Translations under genes and position numbers: made by a program
Shown: positions 17,750 to 25,955 of the stretch, in pieces
Layout: each line of letters opens with the position of its first letter
Numbering within the stretch: the first letter of the stretch is position 1
Origin: Verrucomicrobiota bacterium
GTDB taxonomy: Bacteria > Verrucomicrobiota > Verrucomicrobiia > Chthoniobacterales > UBA10450
DNA length: 41,636 bases
NCBI GenBank assembly: GCA_003220155.1
Contig: QHRO01000246.1
Span: 1-41,636 of the forward strand
Reading direction: 5' to 3'
Notes under the pieces: model-generated
What the model saw: the letters and a program-made list of their open reading frames with translations, nothing else
Told to the model about the DNA's origin: nothing
The model's database searches: none

Positions 17750-20264
17750 GTTCCAGTTCCGCTTCAGTGAAATGTTCCCGCGGCAGCTTCGGTTTAACTG
17801 CAACTGCCGCCGGCAAAGTGAAGAAGATGGTCGCGGCCAGGCTCCAGAACAAGCCGATGGCGCAGGCAATCCCCAGCCCGCTCAAGGTCGGATTATGCGC
17901 CCAGCCGAGCGAACCGAATCCGGCGATGGCGGTCAATCCCGCGAGCACGACTGGTTTAACTACACCGGTAAGATCGCGCGCGACATCGTGGCTTCGCTGC
18001 CAAACTAACAAGACGTAGATTCCATAATCAACCCCGATAGCAAGAACGAGGCGGAAGGCGAGCACATTTAATAAATTCAGCGGCACGCTGAGCAGTTTCA
18101 TCGAAGCGATCATGGCCGCGACCGCAAGCGCAAGCGTTATCACTTGCACGAGCCAGAGACGCAAGTCACGATAAAGAATCGCCAGAAGCGAGGCATCGAA
18201 TATCGCCATCAACGCACTGATCAGGAGCAACTGCCGATGCGACCACGGCACCAGATCGGTCAAGGTATAACTCCAGCCCGAGAGAGTGATTGGGATTCCT
18301 GTAACTGGCAGTTCGCGCGCGAGTACGTTCTTTTGTTCCTGCGTCGCCACCGGGGCGTTGGTGGTGACGAAGCCGGTTGTGGTCAGTGAATCCTGCGCGA
18401 AATAGCGTTCGACCAAAAACCACCAGGCTGAGCCCGGCGGCAATTGCGTGCGCCAGGACGGGATTTTGTAATCAGGGGCAGCCGCCGCTTGGAGCTGGTT
18501 GAGTAACTCGAAGGCGGAAGCGAAGGCGTCGGGGTTAAATCGATTTTGAGTAAGCGCGTTCTGCAAGGCGGTTCGGGCCGCGTCAAAGTTAATCGAAGCC
18601 AGCTTTCGCCGATTGTGTTGCATTTCGCGCGGTGAAAGGGCGAGCGCGTTGGGAATGGAGAAGCTCTTAATTTTGCCGGCGCGTTGCAGCTCGGCCCAGT
18701 GCTGCGCAATCGCATTCCAGAAATCGTGCAACTGTTGTTCGGTTGAGGCACGGACGATTCCAAGGACTGGTTCCCAGCGCACCGGCATTTTCTGCATGAT
18801 CAAACTGAGCGCGGTGCCGGCGCGACTGTTCTTCGGCTCCAGCGATCGCGCGTTTGCCTCAAAGGTGAGCGGAATTTGCGGAGCGATCGCAATAATCAGC
18901 AGCGCGATCAGAATGGGAGCGCTAATTGCGAGAATGGACCGCGGGCGGCTCTGCATGCGACGCACATAATTTCTCACTGCCCCTAAAATCCAATCGCTGC
19001 GCAACGGAACATTTCCTCGCGGCACGAACAGAAAAAAAACCGTCGTCATTAATAGGCCGGCAGCGGAAATTCCGATGGCGATAAGGACGCCGAGCTGAAT
19101 AAATCCCGAAGAGTTGCTTAGGACGAGGGCTAGGAAACCGATTGCGGTGGTTAAGGCGCCGAAGAAAACGGCGCGGCCAAGACTGTGAATGGCGTCGGCA
19201 ACGGCGACGCGATGTCCGTCGCCTTCGTTTCGCGCTTGCTGATAGCGGCCGTAAATCAGAATGGCGAAATCAACGCCGAGCCCAACCAGAATCGCGCAAA
19301 AGCCGACCGTCACCATGTTGAGGCGGTGAAAAATCAAGAGGCCAGCGGCGAGTCCAATCAGACAACAAAGCAGAAGGGCGAAGCCCATTCCAAGCAACGG
19401 GAGCCACCGCCGAAATCCGATAAAAAAAACGGCACCGACCAGCGCGATTGAACTCAACACCGTGGCAACGATGTCATGGCGCATGCTCAGCGAAATTTCC
19501 GCCACATAAGCGGAACGCCCAGTGATGAATACTTCAAGTTTGCCGCCATCCCAGCCTTCCAGCGCGGGTGTGCGAAATGCATTCACCTGCTTCATTAGTT
19601 TCTGGCAATCAAACGCGCTGATACTTGGCTGATTCGTGACCATCGGAAAAACGCGCATGGTGGAATCGGGCGAAGTCAGGGGCTGATCTGTTTCCATCGC
19701 GGCGTTGCCGGCAAACGGCTTGAGCGACGGCGTGATTAGGCCGAGTGGATCGAGCGTCAGCTCTATTTCCGGCCGCGGCGAACCGCTTTCGATTTCCCGA
19801 CGCAATTGCGCGAGGCGTTCCTGAATTTTCTGGGGTTGAAGCAAAGAAATCGCGCGATCAAAATCCTCCGGCTCGAGATTGAGCAGAAGCGGGAGGGCGA
19901 TTCGTTGCAGATCGCGCACTCCATCCGGCGTTTCCATGGGCGAACCCGCCAGCACGCGAACGCACCATGGTTGCGCGCGCAGTCTCTCGACGAATTTCGG
20001 CGCGAATTCTTCCAGCTTATCCACGTCCTCGGGCTGACAAAGAAGGGCGAAGGTCAGTTCGCGCGTCTGCGCAAACTCACTGTTGTAGGTCTTCAGGCCT
20101 TCGACCGAATCAAATCCCTGCGGTAACAAATTGAGGACTTCGGTATCGAGCCGTAAAAACGCCATCAGAATGCCGACACTGATGAGCGCGATCAGTAAGA
20201 CCACGCTCCACATCAGGCCACGGCGTTCCGTAACAAGAAAGGCAACCTTTTCGCTGAATCGCAT
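17742..20264 (-). CDS. MMPL-family RND exporter
   Basis: 840-residue inner-membrane exporter. Layout: TM1 (SVVLLIALISVGILMAFL), a large periplasmic domain, a five-helix bundle containing GLGVDFAILIYGRYQ, then TM7 (SILAISAPILIALLIIAIAP), a second periplasmic domain and a second bundle containing AIGVDYGIYVLLVWQRSH. The duplicated 'GVD[FY]..[IL]' motif holds the proton-relay Asp. This is the predicted-exporter type seen with aryl polyene and hopanoid loci. The track's first codon is a GTG directly before ATG 20264; I use the ATG. The lipoprotein gene ends 16 nt upstream and the LolA-like gene overlaps its 3' end, so all are probably one transcript. Confidence 0.9.
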   Translation of the reverse strand: MRFSEKVAFLVTERRGLMWSVVLLIALISVGILMAFLRLDTEVLNLLPQGFDSVEGLKTYNSEFAQTRELTFALLCQPEDVDKLEEFAPKFVERLRAQPWCVRVLAGSPMETPDGVRDLQRIALPLLLNLEPEDFDRAISLLQPQKIQERLAQLRREIESGSPRPEIELTLDPLGLITPSLKPFAGNAAMETDQPLTSPDSTMRVFPMVTNQPSISAFDCQKLMKQVNAFRTPALEGWDGGKLEVFITGRSAYVAEISLSMRHDIVATVLSSIALVGAVFFIGFRRWLPLLGMGFALLLCCLIGLAAGLLIFHRLNMVTVGFCAILVGLGVDFAILIYGRYQQARNEGDGHRVAVADAIHSLGRAVFFGALTTAIGFLALVLSNSSGFIQLGVLIAIGISAAGLLMTTVFFLFVPRGNVPLRSDWILGAVRNYVRRMQSRPRSILAISAPILIALLIIAIAPQIPLTFEANARSLEPKNSRAGTALSLIMQKMPVRWEPVLGIVRASTEQQLHDFWNAIAQHWAELQRAGKIKSFSIPNALALSPREMQHNRRKLASINFDAARTALQNALTQNRFNPDAFASAFELLNQLQAAAAPDYKIPSWRTQLPPGSAWWFLVERYFAQDSLTTTGFVTTNAPVATQEQKNVLARELPVTGIPITLSGWSYTLTDLVPWSHRQLLLISALMAIFDASLLAILYRDLRLWLVQVITLALAVAAMIASMKLLSVPLNLLNVLAFRLVLAIGVDYGIYVLLVWQRSHDVARDLTGVVKPVVLAGLTAIAGFGSLGWAHNPTLSGLGIACAIGLFWSLAATIFFTLPAAVAVKPKLPREHFTEAELEHA

Positions 20265-20279
20265 CACAGAAAAGCCGGC

Positions 20280-20687
20280 CTAGAAGCGGAGCACGAAAGT
20301 CTCCGATCCTTCACTCACCTGCACAATTCGCTTTTGCGGATTGCGCAGAATTTCCTGGCGCAAGGCGAGCCAACCGCTGGCCCGCGCCGGCGGCTGCTGA
20401 AGCGGCCCTGACCAGGGAATGCGTGCGAGCGGGCCTTGCACGCGAGCGAAAGCGGGATCTGTACGCATTACTAACAAAGTGACGCCCGGGCCCTTGCTGA
20501 AAGTCAATTCGAAATCGCCGCGATTGGAGTAGCGCACGAATACCTCGCCAATGAGCGATGTTTTTTTGCCGTGATAAGAAAGCTGGCCGTTGCGAGCAGT
20601 CCATGTCCGGCTCGGCGGCGCGAATTGATGGATGGCGCAGCTGCTCAGAATTAGGGCGACAGCCAGGGTCGACGCAATTCGCCCCAT
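20280..20687 (-). CDS. LolB-like lipoprotein
   Basis: A 135-residue lipoprotein starting at ATG 20687 (MGRIASTLAVALILSSCAIHQF); the lipobox LSSC makes Cys 17 the lipidated residue. The mature part has the short beta-rich character of LolB: GKKTSLIGEVFVRYSNRGDF, ELTFSKGPGVTLLVMRTD, then FARVQGPLARIPWSG and SGWLALRQEIL. LolB receives cargo from LolA at the outer membrane. I assign it by size, lipobox and its LolA-like neighbour, not by a decisive motif; a DUF3261-type lipoprotein is the main alternative. It begins 1 nt after the flavoprotein stop. Confidence 0.6.
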   Translation of the reverse strand: MGRIASTLAVALILSSCAIHQFAPPSRTWTARNGQLSYHGKKTSLIGEVFVRYSNRGDFELTFSKGPGVTLLVMRTDPAFARVQGPLARIPWSGPLQQPPARASGWLALRQEILRNPQKRIVQVSEGSETFVLRF

Positions 20688-20688
20688 A

Positions 20689-22014
20689 CTATATAGAGGC
20701 GGGCTTGAGTGGCTCTGTTTGGCCGTTCGTTTTGGGCACAAGCGAAAGTCGCGGGCAAAGGGTCCAACGTTTTTGCAAACGCACGATCAGATAAAAAAGT
20801 TCCATTCGCCAGCGGATGGCAAAGCGGTTGCCAACGTTACCGCCGAGCACGGCATTCACCGCCGGTGGAATCTGCAGAAGCTCGGTCGGCGTTAAAAAAA
20901 CTTCGATGAATTCCTTGCCGGCATACCACGATTCAACGAAGCGCAGATAAACGTCCATGGCGCGATTGATCAGCCGTTCGTAATGCCGGAACAGACGCCG
21001 GGCGCGTTTTGGGTGATCGAGCACCTCGTGCAAAACATCGGCCGCCTGTTCACCAGCGAGGACAGCGAGAAAAACGCCGCTGCTGAAAACGGGATCGATG
21101 AAACCGGCGGCATCACCGGCAAGCAACCAGCGATCTCCAGTGAGTCTCTCACTCCGATAGGAAAAATCCGCTGCGGTATAGACCTGTGAAACGCGTCGGC
21201 CCGCGCCGATGCGATTGCGCACGAGCGGCTGCTCCGCAATAGCGCGCTCGAAAAATTCTTCGGCGGAAAGTCCAGAGCTTTTGAAGTCCGCCGCCTCCAA
21301 TACAACGCCGATACTGGTGCGGTCATTCTCCAGCGGGATAATCCAGAACCAGCTTTGCAAGGTACGAACCATGCGGGTGAGCGTGCCATCGATTCCCTCC
21401 TCGCGCTCCAACCCTTCGTAGTGCGCAAAGAGCGAAAGTTTCTGCAAATGCTGATAACTCTTCTTCAGCTTGAATTTATTTCCGATCACGGAATTCCGCC
21501 CGCTCGCGTCGATAACATAGAGCGCACGAATATTTTCGGAGGGACGTGCTTCTGCACGTCCGAGGACGCGCAGAACCGCGTCCCTCCGCAGGAAAAGCGT
21601 CGCGCCATCTTGATCAAAATCGACGTTCTCGACCATGGTCTCCTCGCGAACTTCCGCACCCAATTCCGCCGCGTGATCTAACAGCATCTTGTCGAATTTC
21701 GACCGTGTCACCTGATACGAACGATCGGTGCGGGAGCCAAATCCATCCTTGAAGTAAAACTTCGCTGCTTTTTCGCCACCGGCTTCCGCAATCTCGCCTC
21801 CAAATTTTTCGACAAAACCGGCACGCAATTTTTCCTGAATCCCCAGCCGGGTGAATGTTTCCATGCTAAAAGGCAGAAGCGACTCGCCGATGTGGAAACG
21901 CGGAAACTTGTCTCGTTCGAGCACGATCACGCGTCGCCCTGCTTTGCTGAGCAAGGTCGCCGCGGTGCTGCCGGCGGGGCCGCCGCCGATGATCGCAACA
22001 TCATAATTTTCCAC
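20689..22014 (-). CDS. FAD-dependent oxidoreductase, flavin-halogenase-like / geranylgeranyl-reductase family
   Basis: About 441 residues from GTG 22014 (MENYDVAIIGGGPAGSTAAT). The track's upstream extension is translated from a palindromic repeat and is probably not protein. FAD motifs: GGGPAG at 10-15, ERDKFPRFHIGESLLP, YVIDASGRNS and LAGDAAGFIDPVFSSGV. The string WFWIIP (about 222-227) fits the WxWxIP signature of flavin-dependent halogenases, but halogenation is not proven; members near aryl polyene clusters have other or unknown roles. Residues about 143-160 (RRDAVLRVLGRAEARPSE) are encoded by an inserted palindromic element that keeps the frame. It is the first gene of the flavoprotein-lipoprotein-MMPL-LolA operon. 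Confidence 0.85.
   Translation of the reverse strand: MENYDVAIIGGGPAGSTAATLLSKAGRRVIVLERDKFPRFHIGESLLPFSMETFTRLGIQEKLRAGFVEKFGGEIAEAGGEKAAKFYFKDGFGSRTDRSYQVTRSKFDKMLLDHAAELGAEVREETMVENVDFDQDGATLFLRRDAVLRVLGRAEARPSENIRALYVIDASGRNSVIGNKFKLKKSYQHLQKLSLFAHYEGLEREEGIDGTLTRMVRTLQSWFWIIPLENDRTSIGVVLEAADFKSSGLSAEEFFERAIAEQPLVRNRIGAGRRVSQVYTAADFSYRSERLTGDRWLLAGDAAGFIDPVFSSGVFLAVLAGEQAADVLHEVLDHPKRARRLFRHYERLINRAMDVYLRFVESWYAGKEFIEVFLTPTELLQIPPAVNAVLGGNVGNRFAIRWRMELFYLIVRLQKRWTLCPRLSLVPKTNGQTEPLKPASI
21538..21587. repeat. Palindromic repeat inserted in frame inside a coding region
   Basis: Ends GGAGGGACG and CGTCCCTCC are inverted repeats. Inside are two hairpins, GACGTGC-TTCT-GCACGTC and GGACGCG-CAGAAC-CGCGTCC. 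The 50-bp element sits within the flavoprotein gene and is translated as about 17 Arg-rich residues without breaking the frame. Confidence 0.8.
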
Positions 22015-22048
22015 CGCGAGAAAGTAGCCGACTTCGGGGGGAAGCAAA

Positions 22049-22198
22049 GGGTAGCGCACGCAACCCCAGTCCGACTCGGACCTCGCGTATTGGCGGAGGC
22101 GTCTCGCCTTCGCGGACATTTCTGCAAAGATTGTTTGGGCGAGACGCCGAAAGTCCAGGCCGGACTGGCGTTAGCACGCCGGAGGGCGCGCGCTACCC
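22049..22198. repeat. 150-bp palindromic element in a divergent promoter region
   Basis: Nested inverted arms: GGGTAGCGC with GCGCGCTACCC at the ends, CCAGTCCG with CGGACTGG inside, and GGCGTCTCGCC with GGCGAGACGCC in the middle. It occupies most of the 271-bp gap between the flavoprotein operon (-) and the LptF/G-like gene (+). This is the structure of a non-autonomous MITE or REP-like element. No transposase is present. It may supply or disturb promoter sequence for either side. Confidence 0.8.
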
Positions 22199-22259
22199 GG
22201 AACACTGCGGCGACGCGGCGGTTCACGCAGTTCGAGACACGCCGCACCTTGTAAGGAGC

Positions 22260-22274
22260 ATGCTTTCGTATTAA
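22260..22274 (+). other. Four-codon mini-ORF with a good ribosome-binding site
   Basis: AAGGAG at about 22253 is correctly spaced for ATG 22260, but that frame is only MLSY before a stop, 11 nt ahead of the LptF/G-like ATG. The real gene has no comparable Shine-Dalgarno. It may be chance, or a coupling mini-ORF that brings ribosomes to the downstream start. Confidence 0.25.
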
Positions 22275-22285
22275 CGAATCAACAG

Positions 22286-23392
22286 ATGAAGTTGATCGAC
22301 CGTTTCGTCAGCCGTGAGCTGATCGTGAATCTTCTGTTCGCGATCTTTGTCCTCAGTCTTGTGCTCGTCGTCGGGAATATTTTTCGCAAGCTTCTGCCAT
22401 TGCTGGTGAATCACGACGTGCCCGTCGAGTATCTCGTTAGCTTTATTGCTTATGTGCTGCCGTTCTCGCTTATTTTCACTATCCCGTGGGGTTTGTTGAC
22501 CGCGATTCTGCTGGTTTTCGGACGATTGTCGGCAGATAACGAGCTAGTCGCGCTCCGTTCCAACGGCGTAAGTGTGCCGCGCGTTTGCGTTTCGCTGGCC
22601 CTTGTCGCCCTCGCTTGCACCGCCATTAGCTTGTGGCTCAATGTGCAGGTGGCCCCAGCAGCGCAGGAAAAACTGCGCTCCAGTCTCTACGATCTCGCAA
22701 CCAGAAATCCAATGGCGCTTTTCGGCAGCGATCAGGTAATCGACGAATTTCCGGGCCGCAAAATTTATGTCGGAAAGAAAGATGGTAATAAACTCGAGAA
22801 CATTACCGTCTTTGAAATGAATGAGCAGTCCTTACCAGTGCGCGTCACTCTTGCCCGCACTGGAATGCTGGAAGCGGATCTACCGAACAAGCGAATTCTG
22901 ATGCGTCTTTACGACGCGCGTTATCAGCAGCGCGATGAGAAAAACCCGCTCGATCTTCGTAAAATTCGCGACGGCATCAGCATGGCTGAGGGCACTCTTC
23001 CGATCAGTCTCGACGAACTTTACGAGAAAGAGAAAAAGCGCCCGAGTCGCTCGGCTTTGTCAATTACCCAACTGGTCGATCAATTAAAGAGCGCAAACAA
23101 ACGGGAGCGCAGCGCCAGCAGGACGGAGTTGAACAAACGATTTTCCTTTCCCTTTTCCTGCGTGGCTTTTGCCCTCGTTGGCGTGCCGCTCGGCGTTACT
23201 GCGCATCGGCGGGAAACCACCATTGGTTTTCTTCTCAGCCTGGTCATCGCCATTTCTTATTTCCTTTTTGTCATCATCGCCGACACCCTTCGGAACAATC
23301 CGAAGGTACATCCGGAGCTGTTGGTCTGGTTTCCGAACGTCCTTTTCATTGTGCTGGGTGCGGTTCTTTTCGTCCGTTTGAGTAAGCGCTAG
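22286..23392 (+). CDS. LptF/LptG-family permease (YjgP/YjgQ)
   Basis: Inner-membrane subunit of the Lpt machine that lifts lipopolysaccharide from the inner membrane with the LptB ATPase. 368 residues: three N-terminal helices (IVNLLFAIFVLSLVLVVGNI; LVSFIAYVLPFSLIFTIPWG; VSLALVALACTAISLWL), a periplasmic beta-jellyroll region (about 120-265) and three C-terminal helices beginning FPFSCVAFALVGVPLGV. The opening IDRFVSRELIVNLL and LRSNGVSVPRV match the family. Only one such gene is present, so its LptF or LptG partner must be elsewhere. The ATG at 22286 is the first plausible start; its best upstream Shine-Dalgarno serves a mini-ORF. Confidence 0.9.
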   Translation: MKLIDRFVSRELIVNLLFAIFVLSLVLVVGNIFRKLLPLLVNHDVPVEYLVSFIAYVLPFSLIFTIPWGLLTAILLVFGRLSADNELVALRSNGVSVPRVCVSLALVALACTAISLWLNVQVAPAAQEKLRSSLYDLATRNPMALFGSDQVIDEFPGRKIYVGKKDGNKLENITVFEMNEQSLPVRVTLARTGMLEADLPNKRILMRLYDARYQQRDEKNPLDLRKIRDGISMAEGTLPISLDELYEKEKKRPSRSALSITQLVDQLKSANKRERSASRTELNKRFSFPFSCVAFALVGVPLGVTAHRRETTIGFLLSLVIAISYFLFVIIADTLRNNPKVHPELLVWFPNVLFIVLGAVLFVRLSKR

Positions 23393-23414
23393 AAGTTTTC
23401 TCGCCCAGCCCAAC

Positions 23415-23440
23415 CTAGGCTTTCGTTCCCAAAATCCAGT
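23415..23440. repeat. GTTCCCAAA palindrome
   Basis: CGTTCCCAAA-ATCCAG-TTTGGGAACG is a 10-bp perfect stem with a 6-nt loop, followed about 10 nt later by a run of six T. It lies just after the LptF/G-like stop and could work as its terminator. A related palindrome, GGTTCCCAAAC-TGA-GTTTCGGAACC, lies at 41304-41328, so this is a repeat family. Confidence 0.7.
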
Positions 23441-23553
23441 TTGGGAACGCCTCGAAGATTTTTTCTCTGCTTGAAACAACCAAATGGCGTGGCCATTTCG
23501 ATTGTGGTAACTAGGCGAGGCCGCTCGTGGCCACGGCTAGTTTTCCCGGAGTT

Positions 23554-23931
23554 ATGACCTTGCAGATACTGGTGGTCGAGGATCACGGCGATACTCGCCG
23601 CGTCTTGACCGGCTTGCTCGGGCATTTCGGTCATTCCATTTCCGCAGCGGACAATGTGGAAAGCGCGCTTGCATTTCTGAGAGCGAAACACTTCGACGCG
23701 ATTGTGAGTGACCTGGCTTTGCCGGATGGCAGCGGATGCGAGGTGATTCGTGAAGCAAAACGCCGGCAGAATCTCACCGGCGTGGCACTGACCGCGGATG
23801 GCGAACAAGACGATATCAGGCGCGGACGCGACGCCGGCTTCGATTATCATCTGACCAAGCCGATAGATTTCGCGCAGTTACGCAACGTGCTTGAGCAGAT
23901 CGCGCCGGCTCATAATGACGGGCTCGTCTGA
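23554..23931 (+). CDS. Single-domain response regulator (CheY-like receiver)
   Basis: 125 residues from ATG 23554 (MTLQILVVEDHGDTRR); the track's GTG start adds nine residues outside the receiver fold. Acidic pair E9-D10, phosphoacceptor D53 in IVSDLALPDGSG, Thr in VALTADG and Lys 102 in LTKP are all present, and there is no output domain. The SDxxLPDGSG stretch and the spacing after it match closely the receiver at the end of the hybrid kinase at 27669-29654, suggesting that the two are related or share a signalling path. GGAG lies 2-3 nt before the ATG. Signalling partner unknown. Confidence 0.9.
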   Translation: MTLQILVVEDHGDTRRVLTGLLGHFGHSISAADNVESALAFLRAKHFDAIVSDLALPDGSGCEVIREAKRRQNLTGVALTADGEQDDIRRGRDAGFDYHLTKPIDFAQLRNVLEQIAPAHNDGLV

Positions 23932-23942
23932 GCGTCACACAG

Positions 23943-24749
23943 CTATTTCACTTCTTCGGTGATGACGTGAAATTTTAGCAGCCTGGCGCTGCCAAAGTTT
24001 GTCGTCAGTGCAACGTCAGCGGCGTCCCGACCCACGGCCATGAGAATACGGCCGATGCGTCGTTGGTTATGGCGCGCATCAAAAGTGTGCCATTTCCCGC
24101 CGAGGAAAACTTCGAACCATGCGCTAAAATCCATCGGGTAAGGCGCAGGTGGAACCCCAATGTCGCCCAGGTAACCGGTGACATAACGCGCCGGGATATT
24201 GAGGCATCGACAAAAGGTAATGCCGAGATGCATGAAATCGCGGCAAACACCCTTGCCGTCGCGATAAACTTCCAGCGCGCTTTTTTGTGGATCGGCGAAG
24301 TGATAGCCAAAGGTGATGTGATTATGCACCCAATCACAGATCGTTTGCACGCGCGACCAGCCTGGCCGCGTCGGGCCAAAAAGTCTCCACGCTTCATTGT
24401 TTAGTTTGTCCACTTCGCAGTAACGACTCGGAAGCAAAAAACAGAGTGCTTCGTCCGGTAGATCCTCGACGTTGTGCTGCACTGCCTCGGGTGCTTCCTC
24501 ATCGGGCTGGCCACTATCATGAATGGTGGTGTCGAGAGTGAATCGCACCATGCCCGCTGGCGCGAGCAGCCGGCCGCAAATATTTTCAAAACTATCCAGG
24601 TAGGTGTGGACCGGCACAGCTGGCTCGACCGCGACTTCCTCCGCCGACTGCAAGTCGTGGCGGCGCGAAGGATGGACGTAAAGCATCGTGATCAACGGCG
24701 TCGGATTCGCGAGCTCGAAGGAGATATCGTAGCCGATTCGAATCAACAT
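23943..24749 (-). CDS. Transglutaminase-like protein
   Basis: 268 residues from ATG 24749 (MLIRIGYDISFELANPTP); the track's upstream part is not similar and overlaps the preceding gene. N-terminal beta region (VHTYLDSFENICGRLLAP), then the transglutaminase core: WVHNHITFGYHF, catalytic Cys in GKGVCRDFMHLGITFCRCL, GYLGDIGVPPAPYPMDFSAWFEVF, then WHTFDARHNQRRIGRIL with the His and Asp. All three catalytic residues are present. Such bacterial proteins are generally peptidases or amide hydrolases of unknown substrate. No signal peptide, so probably cytosolic. It follows the preceding gene by 7 nt, so the two form an operon. Confidence 0.88.
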   Translation of the reverse strand: MLIRIGYDISFELANPTPLITMLYVHPSRRHDLQSAEEVAVEPAVPVHTYLDSFENICGRLLAPAGMVRFTLDTTIHDSGQPDEEAPEAVQHNVEDLPDEALCFLLPSRYCEVDKLNNEAWRLFGPTRPGWSRVQTICDWVHNHITFGYHFADPQKSALEVYRDGKGVCRDFMHLGITFCRCLNIPARYVTGYLGDIGVPPAPYPMDFSAWFEVFLGGKWHTFDARHNQRRIGRILMAVGRDAADVALTTNFGSARLLKFHVITEEVK

Positions 24750-24756
24750 GGTTCCC

Positions 24757-25560
24757 TTACAGCGAACCAAATCGCGCCCGGACGACGATTTTTTCGTTGG
24801 CGGCATCGATTGTGAGATCGCGCAACTGTATTTCGCCGAGCGGCAGGGCGGATAGTGGAAAGGCACGTCGTTCAATTTTTGAAAGAGAAGGTGTGATCGC
24901 AGCGCAGGCGAGCGCGGCAATTGGTCCCTTCCCGTGGCATTTCAGATTGGAGACGGTGGCGACGAGATCGTCACTGACGGCAAAGGTGCCAGCCAGGCTG
25001 AGCGCAGGATGAAAAATGAACTTGTGCGCGGAGACGGTGAGCTTTCCATCGAGAGCGCGCGGACCACGCGGTGTCAACTCGAGTTGGGCATTATCGACAA
25101 CGACGCCTTCCTTTTCCGCAAGCTTGCTCGCGCCTTTCATGATCATGCTTTCAGCTGCCGAGCGAGAGATTTCGAACCGAATATTCCCGTCCTGGGCTCG
25201 ATACATGATGAGCAACAGTTTCCCTTCAGGCTGAACCTTCTGATACAATTCGACATTAGAAGCTTCGAACTGAAAACCGAAGTCACCGCCGAGAATACTA
25301 ATCGGCTCGCCCGAGACATAAATATGGCGCACCACCATTGCTGGAATCGCTTCCGAGGGGTCGAGCGGCGGGGGACGATGATGATGATCGATCGTGGCCC
25401 CGGATAGATCGACCGCGATTGAGTCCAGCGCCGACGCGTCACCGCCACCCACGGCGACCATTTTCTCTGGCCGCGAGATAAAGCTGCGCAGTCCTTCTTC
25501 AATCGCCCGAGCCAAGGCATCCGGCGCTTCCGGGATTTCATTTCGAGGCAAAATGAACAT
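24757..25560 (-). CDS. Conserved-looking protein of unknown function, upstream of the transglutaminase
   Basis: 267 residues starting MFILPRNEIPEAPDALARAI. There is no signal peptide and no membrane segment. The first half contains ASALDSIAVDLSGATIDHHHRPPPL, a His/Pro-rich turn; the second half is strand-rich with QLELTPRGPRALDGKLTVSA and LPLGEIQLRDLTIDAANEKI. The pattern of alternating strands with a terminal 'lp.g..l.dl.i....' faintly recalls DUF2993/LmeA-type lipid-binding proteins, but I cannot support that firmly. Coupled (7-nt gap) to the transglutaminase-like gene and divergent from rpsN. Confidence 0.6.
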   Translation of the reverse strand: MFILPRNEIPEAPDALARAIEEGLRSFISRPEKMVAVGGGDASALDSIAVDLSGATIDHHHRPPPLDPSEAIPAMVVRHIYVSGEPISILGGDFGFQFEASNVELYQKVQPEGKLLLIMYRAQDGNIRFEISRSAAESMIMKGASKLAEKEGVVVDNAQLELTPRGPRALDGKLTVSAHKFIFHPALSLAGTFAVSDDLVATVSNLKCHGKGPIAALACAAITPSLSKIERRAFPLSALPLGEIQLRDLTIDAANEKIVVRARFGSL

Positions 25561-25644
25561 CTTTTGAATTGGGCCGGCAACGCTAGAACGCCCATGGAAA
25601 CGATTTGCTTCCGGAGGTTTTTCCGCTACCTTCCGCGTTCCTTT

Positions 25645-25914
25645 ATGGCGAAAACCTCCTGGGTCAACCGCAACGAACGCAAGCGCGCGACGGTCAAGAA
25701 ATATGCCGCGCTACGGGCGGAGCTGAAAGCAAAGAAGGACTATGCCGGTCTCGCGCAACTGCCCCGCGATGCCAGTCCGACGCGTGTGGTTAATCGTTGC
25801 CAGGTTTCCGGCCGGCGACGCGCATTTATCCGGCGGTTCAAGATTTCACGGCTGACTTTTCGTGAGCTGGCGTCGAGTGGATTGATTCCCGGCGTCACCA
25901 AGTCTAGCTGGTAG
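25645..25914 (+). CDS. rpsN: 30S ribosomal protein S14, zinc-free type
   Basis: 89 residues from ATG 25645 ([20 protein letters not shown]). Family signatures: [46 protein letters not shown]. Only one Cys remains in the region where the zinc type has CxxC pairs, and the length is that of the longer C-minus form. The track's 27-residue N-terminal extension is not S14. The gene stands alone rather than in a ribosomal operon, as is usual for zinc-independent paralogues, which in many bacteria are made under zinc shortage; I see no convincing Zur box upstream. Confidence 0.93.
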   Translation: MAKTSWVNRNERKRATVKKYAALRAELKAKKDYAGLAQLPRDASPTRVVNRCQVSGRRRAFIRRFKISRLTFRELASSGLIPGVTKSSW

Positions 25915-25955
25915 GGTTGGATTGGTGGGTCTGGATGCCCGGCTGCATCCGCGTG

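Noticed and set aside
22015-22119. 35-residue N-terminal extension of the flavoprotein
   Set aside because: Mostly translated from the 150-bp palindromic element; the FAD motif begins right after GTG 22014.
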